A stretch of 64,000 nt of DNA from Cercospora beticola. Taxonomy: Eukaryota > Ascomycota > Dothideomycetes > Mycosphaerellales > Mycosphaerellaceae. The position numbers and the translations under genes were made by a program. The DNA lies in the NCBI RefSeq assembly GCF_033473495.1, contig NC_088937.1, positions 4,154,001-4,218,000 on the forward strand, in the 5' to 3' direction. The notes beneath the pieces were generated by a model, which saw nothing but the letters and a program-made list of their open reading frames with translations, did no database searches and was not told where the DNA came from. Shown here in pieces: positions 30,501 to 40,949 of this stretch (the first letter of the stretch is position 1; each line of letters opens with the position of its first letter).

Positions 30501-33250
30501 CAGGACCATTGCCAACCAAGGGCAAGAAGAAGAAAGATGTCCTAGCATGGATGACGAGCAAGATTGAAACTCTTCAGCAACACGCAGAGGCTGTACGCAT
30601 GGACTTTGACATCGAACCAGATTTGAAGAAAAGAGTGCAGGAGAAACTCGTTTTGTGGCAAATCATGAAAATCTTTGTTCAGCATGACGGAAAACTGGAG
30701 GGCGACAAGAAGATCGAGGAAGAAATCCGAGCTGTGCTTCTACCGAATTTGGCACAGATGGGCCAAGCGATGGAACTGCAAAGCCCCGTCAACACGCCTG
30801 GAGCTGGTCCTCAGGCTGAGCCTCTGGACAGAGTCGTCATTTTACAACTTCGACAAGCACTTCTTGAAGGTCAGCGAGAACGCGCCGTGTGGCTTGCTGA
30901 GGAGAAGAAGTTGTGGGGGCATGCCATGCTCATCGCCTCCACCATGGGCCCCGAGACATGGCAGCAAATCACCCAGTCATTCGTTCGCTCGCAAGTGAAG
31001 ACCGCTGGCAGCGATGCACGCAGTCTTGCTGCACTATACCAGGTGTTCGCGAACAACGTTGAGGAGTGTGTGGACGAGCTCGTTCCACCCTCTGCTCGTG
31101 CGGGCTTCCAGATGATGTCAAAGACCGAAGGTGCGGTGTCCAGAAATCCTCTCGAGGGTCTCGATCAATGGCAAGAAACTCTTGGCCTTATCGCTGGCAA
31201 TCGTACGCCTGCAGATGGCAACTCATTACTGGCTCTCGGCAAGCTGCTGAGCAGCTACGGGCGTGCAGAGGCTGCGCATACGTGCTTCTTGTTCGCGCGC
31301 GTATTGACAAAGCACACTGGGGCCGATGATCCAGAAGCCACTTTCGTACTACTTGGCGCGAACCATCAACGGCAAGACGAGAGCTTTGGCAATGATCTTG
31401 ACTCCATCATACTCACAGAAATCTACGAATGGGCAAGCTCGTTCTCACAGCAGCGAGCTGAGTACACGCCACACCTACAGCCCTTCAAGCTGAAGCACGC
31501 GCAGGAACTTGCTGCAGCAGGCCTGAAAAACCAGGCCCAGGCATATTGCGACCACATTGCCAAGGCGTATCAGTCTACGACGAAGCCATCTCAGTACTAT
31601 CATCCGACCTTCACACAGACCGTCGCCGACCTCAGCGCTTTCCTGTCGCAGACGCCCCAGAGCGGTCCGCAAGGCCTGCTGTCCAAAGTGTCAAGCGCCA
31701 AGGTGTCCTCTAGCGCATCAAGCTGGTTCACCAAGTTTGTGGCAGGCGACGATGACCAGGCCTCGAATGCATCTGGTGCCGGTAGCGACACAGCAGGACC
31801 ATTTGGCGGCGTGACTGGCGATTCCCCTGACATCAGTCGTGTTGGCTCCTCGTCAGATATCAACCAGATGTACAACCCGATGATGGGAGGCATGCCAGCT
31901 TATGGTCAACCAGGCATTTCTGCGCTCACACAGCAGTTCCAGCCTTCGTCCGCGCCCATGCAGCAATTCCAGCCATCCTCGGCGCCAAACAACAGCAGAT
32001 ACGCACCTGGGGCTGCCAGCAAATACGCCCCCATGTCAGCAGGTAGCATGGGCTCCAATGACCAAAGACCTGGTACGTCTTCATCACGGTCGTACGCGCC
32101 ATCTCCTCAACCTTTGGCTGTTCCGCGACCGGAACTTCAGAAAGCTGCATCTGATTACAGCAACGACTCGCGACCAGGATCCTCACATTTCTCGAGTGGT
32201 AGCTACGAGCCGAGGCCTTTACTGAGCGAGCAGCCCATCTCGCACTCATATTCACCACTGGTGCAGCATCAAGAAGCGTCGTCTTACAGCCCACAGCCAC
32301 CTTTGGACGACAGGTCAAACGGAGACTCACCACAATCGGGCATGCCTGATGCCGAGGGCGGTGGCTACATGCCGCCCGCTGCCAACAGCTATGACCCGGG
32401 CAACGGATATGGGTATGAACCACCTGCCTACGTGCCTTACGAGCCTGAACCAGATAATGAAGACGAAGGTGAGAAGCCCAAGTCTAAGCCCAGACGGAGC
32501 ATTATGAATGACGATGACGACGATTTGGCCACACGCGCTGCAGCACTCAAGATCTCTTCGCCAGCTCCGTCATCATCAATTTCGAAGTCGGAGGCGGATC
32601 GCATCGCGGACGAGGCGTTCAAGAAAGCTGCCGAAGCTGACGCAGCACGAGACGCGCAGAAAAAGGCAGAGAAGAAGGGCTGGGGCATCGGACTTGGAGG
32701 CTGGTTCGGTGGCAAGAAGGGCGATCAAGGCATCCCGCAACAACAGTCCGGACCCATCAAAGCCAAGCTTGGAGAGGAGAACTCGTTCTACTTTGACAAG
32801 GACCTTGGCAAATGGGTCAACAGGAAAGACCCTAAGGGCTCAGATAGCGCCGCAGCTGCCACACCTCCTCCGCCAAAGGGACCTCCCAGCAGAGCAACTA
32901 GTGGCGTGATGGGTCCTCCTTCTGGTCCACCCAGTCGTGTCAGTTCAGGGTCCGGTATGCCTCCACCACCCGCGAAAATGCCACCTACGCCTTCAATCCC
33001 GGGATCGGGTCCTCCTTCGCGAGTCGGTACCCCAGCGGATGGAACTGGGGCTTCTCTTATGAACCCTGCGGTTAGCGCGCTGAATGGTGGGCTTCCGGGC
33101 TCGACACCACCGAGTCGACCGGGCACGAGTTTGAGCAATGCTAGCAGTATTGATGATTTGCTTGGTGGACCACCGGGTCCGCGAAAAGCTGGTGGGACTG
33201 TCAAGAAGGGGAAGAAGGCGAATCGGTATGTGGATGTTATGGCGAAGTGA
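27572..33250 (+). CDS. SEC16: COPII coat assembly scaffold Sec16
   Basis: A 1892-aa peripheral ER exit-site scaffold that organises COPII vesicle budding with Sec23/24, Sec13/31 and Sar1. One exon. The N-terminal ~870 residues are low complexity: acidic stretches first, then Pro/Gln/Ser-rich. The central conserved domain begins about 904 (HDPLQRWKGHPIFTWGESG... PFYAAGQGVPSIK). The ACE1-type helical domain follows from about 1083 (RVVILQLRQALLEGQRERAV, AAGLKNQAQAYCDHIAKAYQ). The conserved C-terminal Sec23-binding part is near 1700 (KGWGIGLGGWFGGKKGDQG, then SFYFDKDLGKWVNRKDP), and the end is Pro/Gly-rich with ANRYVDVMAK. Start at ATG 27572 (MTDDDYPNFGNAW). The opposite strand has long open frames that are compositional shadows. 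Confidence 0.95.
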   Translation: MTDDDYPNFGNAWTSTASNTASAGPPPGESAWNPAHRPDSDQRHARTTSTVDADFFHQLSEPATEQTTEEVAMDEVADKAQHGSEQKAPSITVDTRSVELGGSEEVVDSTGPSANAGEPIRRGEADGGSEPSPPSTAIEEILGDDEAPIYSSKQTAQKQEEELEQHMSVPDREPLYISSPGDQTPISHEAEIESELARYHEQSESYEHQGDLTQMEEAVDEAPTASLLADEEAPPTVDEVQDERTPHMQAVQEDSVLEDFDGTPAFGSPLPKAKASVGQIDRSFTTNFTEIPAAEEEQEQEQEEDRPDSSEWPSAGDDKTFGELLDNEQSGIIHVRGFSVDPVSKPESDPWGGTDDDDSFNELLGSSHGQFAQDVPVAQAEEVSSVEAPVTAPEDKTEDDLAAAFASVLLDDDLLEDPKDMDMSAIFGDDDPGFLDDELLTDSQPSAPAPILPPAQSTQTQRGQSPYVPATTQQMGAQPNSYAAPGAQFVQQNHGRSAGTPSTGLYDVYGHGSVQSQQQQRPASHSAQSFVDKAKGGYQSPYDLPMEVVKPKQRPRQSPAQNQAAPVAPPRSSSISSYQGQPSLQRVPTGPPLSGSTPPPPNAGVAPPASTGSSQPQKPSASGNGFFEDLPIVPKTKARHSGAYTPQLSSTSTPPANQMAPRGPSAPQMQRPQGPPTPAHHSSYGNLRQPEKLPLHPDQVAGPTPAQTPSMPPASQRYSPSSLPAPAQNQNRFSPAPPSQAPPTAGTRYSPAPAAQVTAKKYAPASTTAQGIQSTHAFAPRTSSPLAFHGRPQADSQGPPSISSSPPKSNGRASPAILSPPRSGSMAYSPSESRATSLSNFASPPQNISMQPPPVQTRVSKYAAKVPTEMPTSVIAPAAATSSSQKRAFLAHRRQFSRDLDFVAPQDEHAHDPLQRWKGHPIFTWGESGIVISSFPKQTPFYAAGQGVPSIKSTPGSITVQQATTFMPMDELSAKFPGPLPTKGKKKKDVLAWMTSKIETLQQHAEAVRMDFDIEPDLKKRVQEKLVLWQIMKIFVQHDGKLEGDKKIEEEIRAVLLPNLAQMGQAMELQSPVNTPGAGPQAEPLDRVVILQLRQALLEGQRERAVWLAEEKKLWGHAMLIASTMGPETWQQITQSFVRSQVKTAGSDARSLAALYQVFANNVEECVDELVPPSARAGFQMMSKTEGAVSRNPLEGLDQWQETLGLIAGNRTPADGNSLLALGKLLSSYGRAEAAHTCFLFARVLTKHTGADDPEATFVLLGANHQRQDESFGNDLDSIILTEIYEWASSFSQQRAEYTPHLQPFKLKHAQELAAAGLKNQAQAYCDHIAKAYQSTTKPSQYYHPTFTQTVADLSAFLSQTPQSGPQGLLSKVSSAKVSSSASSWFTKFVAGDDDQASNASGAGSDTAGPFGGVTGDSPDISRVGSSSDINQMYNPMMGGMPAYGQPGISALTQQFQPSSAPMQQFQPSSAPNNSRYAPGAASKYAPMSAGSMGSNDQRPGTSSSRSYAPSPQPLAVPRPELQKAASDYSNDSRPGSSHFSSGSYEPRPLLSEQPISHSYSPLVQHQEASSYSPQPPLDDRSNGDSPQSGMPDAEGGGYMPPAANSYDPGNGYGYEPPAYVPYEPEPDNEDEGEKPKSKPRRSIMNDDDDDLATRAAALKISSPAPSSSISKSEADRIADEAFKKAAEADAARDAQKKAEKKGWGIGLGGWFGGKKGDQGIPQQQSGPIKAKLGEENSFYFDKDLGKWVNRKDPKGSDSAAAATPPPPKGPPSRATSGVMGPPSGPPSRVSSGSGMPPPPAKMPPTPSIPGSGPPSRVGTPADGTGASLMNPAVSALNGGLPGSTPPSRPGTSLSNASSIDDLLGGPPGPRKAGGTVKKGKKANRYVDVMAK

Positions 33251-35273
33251 AAAGGAAGAGATGGTTGTGTCAGGTGATCATGGTGATGAAAGAGGCTTGG
33301 AGTCATGAGATGTCATGTCTCGAGACCTCATTTTTGTGGATGCTTGAATGAGACATGTGTGGAATGTTGTGAGCATGGGACTTGGGCGCAAAATTGGGTC
33401 GCTTTTGCAATGTCTGGCATATCTATATGGTGTCTCGTTTTGGGGAGTCAGAGTCTGTGTAGGATACGACTGGGCGTTTCTTGGGAAAGCATGGGCTGCG
33501 TCATGAGAGATGGACGTGAGAGAAAGAGACCGTGTTGTAGAATAGATGAGCGCATTATTTGTCGGCGGTGGCTCGCAAACGCATATACTACATACTACTA
33601 CTACTAATTGTTACGCACATGAGAACTGAGTATCATGAGTGTCTCCTCCGATCTCAGGCGCGAGGCGAGGAACGGGTTCTCTAACTTGCTGCCTTGAATG
33701 AGAGACGGGTCAAAGGCACTGTGTCTCTGAAGAAGTGATAAGGTTAAGGGTCTTTTTCTCACTGCCACGTTTGAGAATGTCAAGTGTCGCGCGACGCGGT
33801 TACGGGTGGATGGTGATGGCGACAGGCACGGGAAATGACGTTCTCCACCTTTTTTCTTTCCTGAAGGTGTGCGATATTTGGTGATGAGGATCAGCTTCAA
33901 GTCTTCCTTGACGTTACATCTCCGCCATAAGCGCCAAGTTCCTTTTCAGACATGTTAAGCAGAATTGCTACGCGGCATCTTACACTTGGCTGTACATAGA
34001 GTTGAATTTCTGTGGCAGTGTAGCATAAAGCATGAATCATGAATGCTTTTGTCAGTCGGCACTCGGCTCATGTCTACGTGGTAGCCGTTCTAGGCCTTTG
34101 GTTACAGGGCGGTGTGACTGGGTTGGACTTGTTGAAAGCCCTGACTGGGTCAACTTTAATGTCCGCTTTGAGATGTGGTTTTTCGTTGGCCTAACTAGCG
34201 CTTGGTCAATAATCAGCTGGCTGGCGGGTGTTGGCGGCTGAAGTTGGGTTGGGCTTTGGAAGGGATACTTGAGCGAGGTGGAAATTTTTGACAGAGCAGG
34301 TGATTTTGCATATGGTCTTGTGATGATGATGTGTATAGGACGTTTCGCCTACTGTACAGCAGTATCGCTATAGGCGTTAAACGAAATGTGCTGAGTGGCT
34401 GCTTTCTTCAAGTATAGTGACGTCGATCATCAGTCGAGGGATGCCGATCCTGGTCGCGTGAGCATGGTCGTCTTCTGTATAGTGCTGTATACTACTACTT
34501 ATGCAGCTACTCAGGTTGTCGTTGGCAGCCTTGTGACCAGTCGTTGCGGACTGGCTGACTTGAACTTCGGCTCTCCACATCTTGGCTCTCAGCTAGGCTA
34601 CGATTCTCACCCGAGTTGGTACGACATGGCGTGAAGCGAAGTCGCCTTGTAGACGACTAAGACTATGGGCGTGCAGTCAAGCAGCAGCGTGGCTGATGGT
34701 TTGGCTGGCGGATCGTGGAGTGCCGGCAGGAGGCTGCAGATCTCTCCGACGTCTCTTCTCGCGCATGTGTTCGATATGACGACAGTGGACTCTTCTGAGC
34801 GAGCGAGAGAAGACGGTCTGGAGAGGGCCAACTGGTTCGCAGCGAGTGGTTGGTCGGAGTGCGCTGCCGTCCTTTGACGTGGACATGCCCGTTTGACAAT
34901 TTGACAACGCATCTCTTTCTGGCACCGGGGATGCAACTCAGTTGATTCCGACCTCGGCAGGCTCTTGTGCAAGCGCCGTGTCAGAATGATTCAAGCGGCC
35001 TCCACTCGCCGGAGAACAGCCAAGCTTCTCGCCCGACTTCACTCTCTTCCTCACGAATGGTCAGCTTCTGTACGGCTCCTGATGCTGCATGACGATCGCA
35101 ACAAGACGAAGTGTCCGCTCAGCTGGGCCGCGAGCCGCTCTCCCATTCCACGCAAGTCCTCCTTTCGCTGCCGCGCCTGCACAGCTGACTGCCGATCTGC
35201 CTCCCTACTAACGGCCTACAGCCACATCCTTCCACCGCAGCACTCTACAGTACCCTCGAACAGCACACCAGCA
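33251..35273. other. Gene-poor region downstream of SEC16
   Basis: About 2 kb with no supportable gene. It holds a short (ACT)n-like microsatellite at 33583-33606 and another imperfect TACTACT stretch near 34490. No RNA gene or mobile element found. Confidence 0.45.
33583..33606. repeat. Short imperfect ACT/TAC microsatellite
   Basis: A run of TACTACATACTACTACTAC type sequence about 330 bp downstream of the SEC16 stop. It is simple-sequence DNA with no coding role. Confidence 0.75.
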
Positions 35274-35603
35274 ATGACGCCCGCTCTCCTACGCTCCTCC
35301 AGGCGCCTGGCGCGGGCCAAGCCCTCCACGCCTGGCTTGACTGCTACGAAAGGGATGTCAAGACGGACATCTCGGAAAGTTGTCCAACCTGTTCCCGCAT
35401 TCGATACCCTGGTGCCGAGCAAAACTCAGCCTGCTCAGGTGGTATTCGTAGGGGATCCTTGTGACAACACCGACGTCAGTGCTCCCCATTCCCACACTCA
35501 CGCCCAGCCCAGCAACAATTCTGGCCCTGGTGCATCATGCGTGCAAACATGCTCGGCGAATGTGGAGAGACACCACCTTCACCAACCGGATCTACGCTGC
35601 TGA
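35274..35603 (+). CDS. Weak candidate small basic protein
   Basis: The ATG at 35274 has a good context (ACCAGCAATGACG) and opens a 109-aa frame rich in Arg/Ser/Thr (LLRSSRRLARAKPS, KGMSRRTSRKVVQPVPAFDT). The second half is His/Ser/Asn-rich and less protein-like, which suggests an intron near 35450, but I could not place one with confidence. No domain recognised. Confidence 0.25.
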   Translation: MTPALLRSSRRLARAKPSTPGLTATKGMSRRTSRKVVQPVPAFDTLVPSKTQPAQVVFVGDPCDNTDVSAPHSHTHAQPSNNSGPGASCVQTCSANVERHHLHQPDLRC

Positions 35604-35954
35604 TGCTGCCGTGACCGTTTCTCGTCGTGTGCTGTACATCTGGTATAAAGACGCCCAGCCGTTTACCCAAACCGCCCGTTCCAGTCCAAACTTCACTGAA
35701 GATCAATCAATTTTTAGCCTCGCTCGTATACCACCCTAGCGGAGAATATCTCCTTGGCTCAGAGTTTCTACTACCCGCTGCTGCTGCGCAATCTTACCTA
35801 TACTGGCAGTTTCACCACACACCTTATTACCACGAGGCCGGCCCTTCCCACAACTGCCTCTGGCCAGAACCTGATCTTTTGCTTTCTGAGTGTTTGCCTC
35901 CTACCGAGATTTCTTTTCAACGACAGTCAACGGACAACAGGACGGCCCTTTGCG

Positions 35955-37013
35955 ATGCATTCCAGTATAGCGAGAGTGGCCTTGGCTGGCCTGAGCGTGT
36001 TTGCGAGCATTGCATCTGCTGCACCTCTGGAGCAACGACAAGCGAATCTTAGACCGGTCATATCAACAGACGTGTGTTGCGTTGTACCTTGCTGGAAGTG
36101 CACATGTAGCTGACCAATGTACCAGTTCCCCGATCCATCGATAATAAAAGATGGCGACACATGGTATGCTTTCGCATCCCAATCTCTATACGACTTCCGA
36201 GACATCAAGATCCAAGTCGCAACCTCAAAAGACTTTGCCACATGGACACTCATGGAAGGCTACGATGCCCTCGGCACAATGGCTCCCTGGTCCCGATCCG
36301 ACGTCTGGGCACCTTCCGTCCACCGACGAGACGACGGCAAATACCTCATGTACTACTCCGGCGTAACCACAACCGGCGGTGACGGACGCTTCCACTGCGT
36401 AGGCACAGCAGTTTCCGACACCATCCTCGGACCCTACCAGTCCAACACCGATGAACCCTTCGCCTGCCCCATCGACCAAGGCGGCGCTTTGGATGCATCT
36501 TACTTCAAAGACGGAGACCGACACTACGCTCTCTACAAAATCGACGCCAATGCCCTCGGAAATGGCGGTTCGTGCGGAAATACCGTCGAACCTATCCTCA
36601 CCACCCCGATCGTCATTCAAGAAGTCCAAGCAGATGGTACAACCAAAATCGGAGAACCTACTACCATCCTCACGAACTCCGTCTACGATGGTCCACTCGT
36701 CGAAGCACCCTACATGATCCGCAACGCAGATGGCGTTTACGTCTTATTCTTTTCATCGTGGTGCTACACCACCGACAAGTACAGCGTCTCCACTGCCTAC
36801 TCGAATAGTCCTACAGGACCATTTGAGAAGGCTAAACTTCCGTTGTTTGTTACGGGGACGCAGGGGTTGATTGGGCCGGGTGGAGGCAGTATTGCGGATG
36901 ATGGGACGAGTTGGGCGATGCATGGTTATGAGTCGAGGGACAGAGTTGGTGGGAGGAGGAGTATGTATGTTACGCAGTTGAGGTTGGAGGGACGGGAGAC
37001 GATTTCGACTTGA
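35955..37013 (+). CDS. Secreted glycoside hydrolase family 43 enzyme
   Basis: Secreted five-bladed beta-propeller hydrolase, probably acting on arabinose- or xylose-containing plant cell-wall polysaccharide. Exon 1 is 35955-36071 (signal peptide MHSSIARVALAGLSVFASIASA, then APLEQRQ), the intron 36072-36125 (54 nt, GTGTGT...TACCAG), exon 2 36126-37013; the product is 334 aa. The GH43 catalytic triad can be placed: general base Asp42 in FPDPSIIKDG, pKa-tuning Asp162 in GALDASYFKDG, and general acid Glu232 in LVEAPYMIR. WAPSVHRRDDGKYLMYYSG is a further family block. No carbohydrate-binding module. The exact specificity (arabinofuranosidase, arabinanase, xylosidase) cannot be read from the sequence. 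Confidence 0.9.
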
Positions 37014-38243
37014 GGAGGATATGCCTAGAGAGGACTTGAGAGGAAGGATTTTCGTTGTGTGTAGACCTTGTAAGGAGATGAGAATGATACCCCATACCTT
37101 GTTTTGTGAGTCTGTTCTCATGAGATACGATGAAGAAGAACAATGTGACGAGCACGATCGGATTGTGTATTGGTGGAGGAGATAGCTGGAGAGGCTCGAT
37201 TTGAGAAGAGAGTGGTTTAGGCATCTATTTTCGATTTGATGGAATCCGTGGCAAATGGCTCCGTTCAACATATTTGGGTCGGATGAATCCTTCAGCAAGA
37301 CGACAACAAATGCTGCAACCGAAACAAATTCGAAGGACATGGTTACGAACTTCACGATCGACATTTCGCGTACCATTAAGAGCTGAAACTGGCCTGCAAG
37401 ATGGAAGGTTCAGCTACGTTGGGCGGCATGTTTTTGCACACACAAGGCAGCAGCTCTGCAATAGTTCTGGTATAAGCAGCTATCCCGAATGTCCTAGGAT
37501 GAAGACATCGAATGAGTTCGAAGCCGATTCAATAAGTCTTCGTGAGAGTAAGCATTGAGATAGAGGAGTCTATGCGCAGAGATGAATTCGTTAGTGCCCC
37601 GGCTAGTGGAAGTACTTGTCCCAGAGAATAGATCACTTTATTTGGTGATCAGTTTGGGGTTCAAGAGATGGGTTGAGGATTGCTCCGGGGCGATGAGGCT
37701 GGTTGACAAGTACTTCTCAGGAGGAGACCGAGGCAAACGGATTGTCATTGAGAGACACTTTTCAGAGATGCGCCGGAAGGACATGCTCTCTCTTCCAGAC
37801 GATGTGCAAAAATGCATACACTTCACCCTCAACACTACCTCCTTCTCAGATCCGACGCTTGCGCGTTCGCTTCCTTCCAGTCACCTGAAGGCGGCTTCCA
37901 TTCTCATTTCGCGATGAGCCTGACCTACCTGCCTAACACGCGTCGGAATCAGCAGTGGAAGCTGCCCTTACACAGCGGGCAGTCACACCCCAAGGGGACG
38001 GCACGTTCGAAGCGGCTGAGAGGGAAGTAGCCTCAACAGGCACTCATTGCCCTCTAAGCAGGAGACCATAAGCACTGATTGAGGATTGTCCTAACACCTC
38101 AGTCACCGCAGACAAGCACATCAGCAAGCAGGATGCATACTCAGAATAATAAACAACCATGGCGTCTCTCTCCCGATCCAGATGTATCACCAAGAAAACA
38201 GGACCCAGTGCTAACGAAGCCTCACACGAACACTCAAATCACC
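37014..38243. other. Intergenic region
   Basis: About 1.2 kb between the GH43 gene and the hypothetical gene at 38244. It contains one weak candidate frame (37582-37917), listed next; otherwise nothing supported. Confidence 0.4.
37582..37917 (+). CDS. Weak candidate hypothetical protein
   Basis: An ATG-started 111-aa frame (MNSLVPRLVEVLVPENRSLY, then FKRWVEDCSGAMRLVDKYF and RKDMLSLPDDVQKCIHFTL). The sequence is protein-like with mixed polarity, but has no known domain, no signal peptide, and no clear introns. The reverse strand is open over part of the same stretch. Confidence 0.25.
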   Translation: MNSLVPRLVEVLVPENRSLYLVISLGFKRWVEDCSGAMRLVDKYFSGGDRGKRIVIERHFSEMRRKDMLSLPDDVQKCIHFTLNTTSFSDPTLARSLPSSHLKAASILISR

Positions 38244-38801
38244 ATGCCCTCCACAATCTCACACATCATCGACGACCCCACAGCAACCTACCACGTCATC
38301 CACTTCCAAGTCCTCAATGACCCCTCCCAACCCGACTTCAGAATCGCTTTTTATCATCTCATCGGCAACCACATGCAAAATTTCTACCACATCTCCGAAA
38401 AAGACCCTTTCAAAGCCGCCGCCGACGGCCTCACAATCTCCCGGGACTGGATCTGGGACGACCTCATGCAATACCTCACAGATAACCCCGCCAAAGTCGC
38501 AGTCAAACGTGTTCGCCTGTATCTGGTCAAATTGAGTATTCCGGAAACGAATGAAGCTCACAGGATTTTTTGGATTGCTGGAAGGCCCGGTGTGACGGAA
38601 GGGGATGATAAGTTTCAGGAGTGTGGGTTTGCGATTGATCCGGATTATGTCGGGAGGGGGACGTTGCAGAGTCATCCGTTGGCGGCTTGGGATTGGGATT
38701 TTTTGTTTCAGAGTTATGAGGGGGTTAAGCCGTGGGTTCAGAGGTGGGAGAGGGATAAGACTTGTCCGAGGGAGGTGGATCCTTGGGTTTGGGATGGGTA
38801 G
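38244..38801 (+). CDS. Hypothetical protein
   Basis: A single-exon 185-aa protein. The start is set at ATG 38244 because of its context (AAATCACCATGCCC); the frame is open further upstream, but the sequence there is unlike protein. There is no signal peptide or membrane segment. It is Trp/Asp-rich towards the end (LAAWDWDFLFQSYEGVKPWV, EVDPWVWDG). No family recognised. Codon choice changes sharply near 38540: the first half uses C-ending codons almost exclusively, the second half G- and T-ending ones, while the reading frame stays intact. Confidence 0.65.
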   Translation: MPSTISHIIDDPTATYHVIHFQVLNDPSQPDFRIAFYHLIGNHMQNFYHISEKDPFKAAADGLTISRDWIWDDLMQYLTDNPAKVAVKRVRLYLVKLSIPETNEAHRIFWIAGRPGVTEGDDKFQECGFAIDPDYVGRGTLQSHPLAAWDWDFLFQSYEGVKPWVQRWERDKTCPREVDPWVWDG

Positions 38802-39123
38802 AATGGGGGAGAGAGGAGTGGTGGAGGGGAATTGGAGAGTTGCTGGACATGAACTGGATTGAAGCATGAGTTCGCATCGATGGAGAGGCTCGCATGTTAG
38901 CACAAAGGTGCCATTTTCGGCTTTCGAAAGATTGTGTCTGGAAGATCTTGGTTCATCTTGTGGAAGTAGAATTCTCTACTGCAAGCTTTTGAATGAGCTC
39001 CGGATTCAACTGAGACTGGTGCTTCCTGCTGCCCAATTCATTTTTCATCACCATTCGCGCATCGCTCGGCTTCGGTCAAAGACTGTTGACGACAATTTAA
39101 TTCATCAAGAGTAAACATTGCAC
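38802..39123. other. Intergenic region
   Basis: 322 bp between convergent genes. I see nothing in it beyond presumed 3' UTRs. Confidence 0.45.
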
Positions 39124-39872
39124 TCAGCAATCGGCACGTTCCACAGCGACATTCCAGCCTGTGTTATGGAATACGCGGCCTCCAATATCCGTGTCAGTAG
39201 GAGATCTCAATTTGCAATTGTTTACAAGGAACTGGGCGCCGTCGGCGATAGAGCCGAATGAGAACAAGGTCTTGGGCTCTGGGTTCTAGAAAGAGTCAGT
39301 GGGAAGGCTTCCATTGTCACTGTGCCACTCACATCGTTGCACCAGACGATAGCTCCATTGTAGCTGCAACTGACTCTTGCACAACTGGCTGAAGAATTGT
39401 TAGAGAATCATCTCGACTACGGACAGGCTTCAGGAGCTTACCTGGACCCGGTCCGGCGTTAGGAACGCCACCTACTTTTCGAAGATAGGTTATACCATCC
39501 TCAACTATGTCCCTGTAGCCAGAATTCCAGGGTTGATGACAGTGGTAAATAGCACCAGTGAAGTCAAGCCTTTTCTGTAGAGTGTCGTGGCCAGACTCAG
39601 ACGACTCGTCAAAGTGAGGGTTCAACTCGCGAAGTTGTGCAATGACCTCCTGCACCGTGCCATTCATCTTCACAAGGGGACCTCCAGGAGATGCTGGAAC
39701 CTTCCATTGCAAGGGCTCGAAACTGTATGCCTTGAATTCTTCGATGCCGTCAGCACCAGCAGGCAAAGCTACCTGCATACGTGTCAGTGGCGAGCCTATC
39801 GAAAGAGACCGGACAACCTACTGTCAAAGGAAGTATTGCCAGCAAAGCATGAGTGAGCTGAATTGGAAGCAT
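39124..39872 (-). CDS. Six-cysteine secreted protein, four exons, effector-like
   Basis: A spliced 199-aa protein: exons 39872-39822, 39772-39442, 39388-39333, 39285-39124, with introns of 49, 53 and 46 nt; every junction is GT-AG and the total is 600 nt in frame. Signal peptide MLPIQLTHALLAILPLT. The mature part has six Cys in three groups: one in GAIYHCHQPW, three in SCARVSCSYNGAIVWCND (crossing a splice site) and two late (LVNNCKL and terminal ADC). Conserved-looking blocks are ITYLRKVGGVPNAGPGP, KTLFSFGSIADGAQF and GRVFHNTGWNVAVERADC. Even Cys number, small size and secretion fit an apoplastic protein or effector, but that is inference. I do not recognise a named domain. An in-frame ATG at 39983 adds 37 residues that would bury the signal peptide, so it was not used. 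Confidence 0.82.
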
Positions 39873-40949
39873 GATTGCGGGAGCCTGTTTGTATGTGTGG
39901 TACTGAGCTGGAGGTGCTGAATTCGAAGTGCCGATAACGAGATGATGAGCGACTGGCACATCAATGCCGACCGACATTGGCACCCCTTCTTATACATATG
40001 CTCGGCGTCGTGGGCAGGACTGGTTCGAAGCTGCGCGTGAGCGAAATCGAGGTCATGAGGTTCTCCATCTTCGTTGGTGCAACCATGGCTTCTGCTGAGT
40101 AACCTGGCGTACGGAGAGTATGCAGCTCCAGACAGGAAAAACTGCCGAAGTGCTGCAAAAACTCTGATTCGATGCTCTTACCCGTGGTGCACAGCGGAAT
40201 CTTCGAGACGTGTGGCAAAAGTGGCTCTAATGGGGAGATTGCTTTCGTCAAGGGTCAGGCCTTTCGCTCAACGAATGCAAAAGGAATAGTCCGTCGAGAT
40301 CGTTATTAAGGCTTGATCACAAACGGACCGCAAGGCAACCACGGAGCACAAGAGGATTGCTTCTTCGACCAATATGACCACTTCATACCTTCCAGCTTCC
40401 GTTGTGATCGGACTTTCCCTTTCCTGGGGTATTCGTAGAGTTCGTTTTGGCAAGCCAGGCAGGATTGTTCTTCAAGTCTTGCTGGGTCGCTCTCTCAAGT
40501 GATAGTCGTCGATGAACAAGCGGCGGCAGCTCCGATAGATTCGACACCCTGGTCGTAGTCATTGTTCAGAGCAACCTGATCAGAACGAGCCTGGGGTGAA
40601 TTAAAACGTCTTGATCGAACCCAGCCTGAATCGAGCCCAGCAGCCCATATAGCTTTGAACTCGACGACCGCTTGCACCTCAAAGTCCAAATCGTCAAAAG
40701 CGAAAAGAGGCACAGCCCACAAGCGAGATATAAAGGTGAAGTTGACTCCACCCAATGTCTCGCCAAGGGCGTCAAGTGGCTTGGCGTCCATATCATCTAT
40801 TCTTGAACAATGCTGTGCCGCAGACCTGCTTTCCAAGCGCTTTGCTGAAACACCAGTCTAGATGATCGTCAGCTCAGTAAATAGTTATACAAACATGACC
40901 GCCAAGTCTATCAACCACCTCCCTTTCACACAATCCAAAGCCAATCACA
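39873..40949. promoter_or_regulatory. Intergenic region, divergent upstream region of two genes
   Basis: 1.08 kb between the secreted six-Cys gene and the tetraspan gene, which are transcribed away from each other. It includes a weak small frame (40495-40791, minus). No binding site identified. Confidence 0.35.
40495..40791 (-). CDS. Weak candidate small hypothetical protein
   Basis: An ATG-started frame of 98 aa (MDAKPLDALGETLGGVNFTF, then LWAVPLFAFDDLDFEVQAVV and FKAIWAAGLDSG). The first 60 residues read like protein; the tail does not, so an intron or decay is possible. No domain. Confidence 0.3.
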   Translation of the reverse strand: MDAKPLDALGETLGGVNFTFISRLWAVPLFAFDDLDFEVQAVVEFKAIWAAGLDSGWVRSRRFNSPQARSDQVALNNDYDQGVESIGAAAACSSTTIT

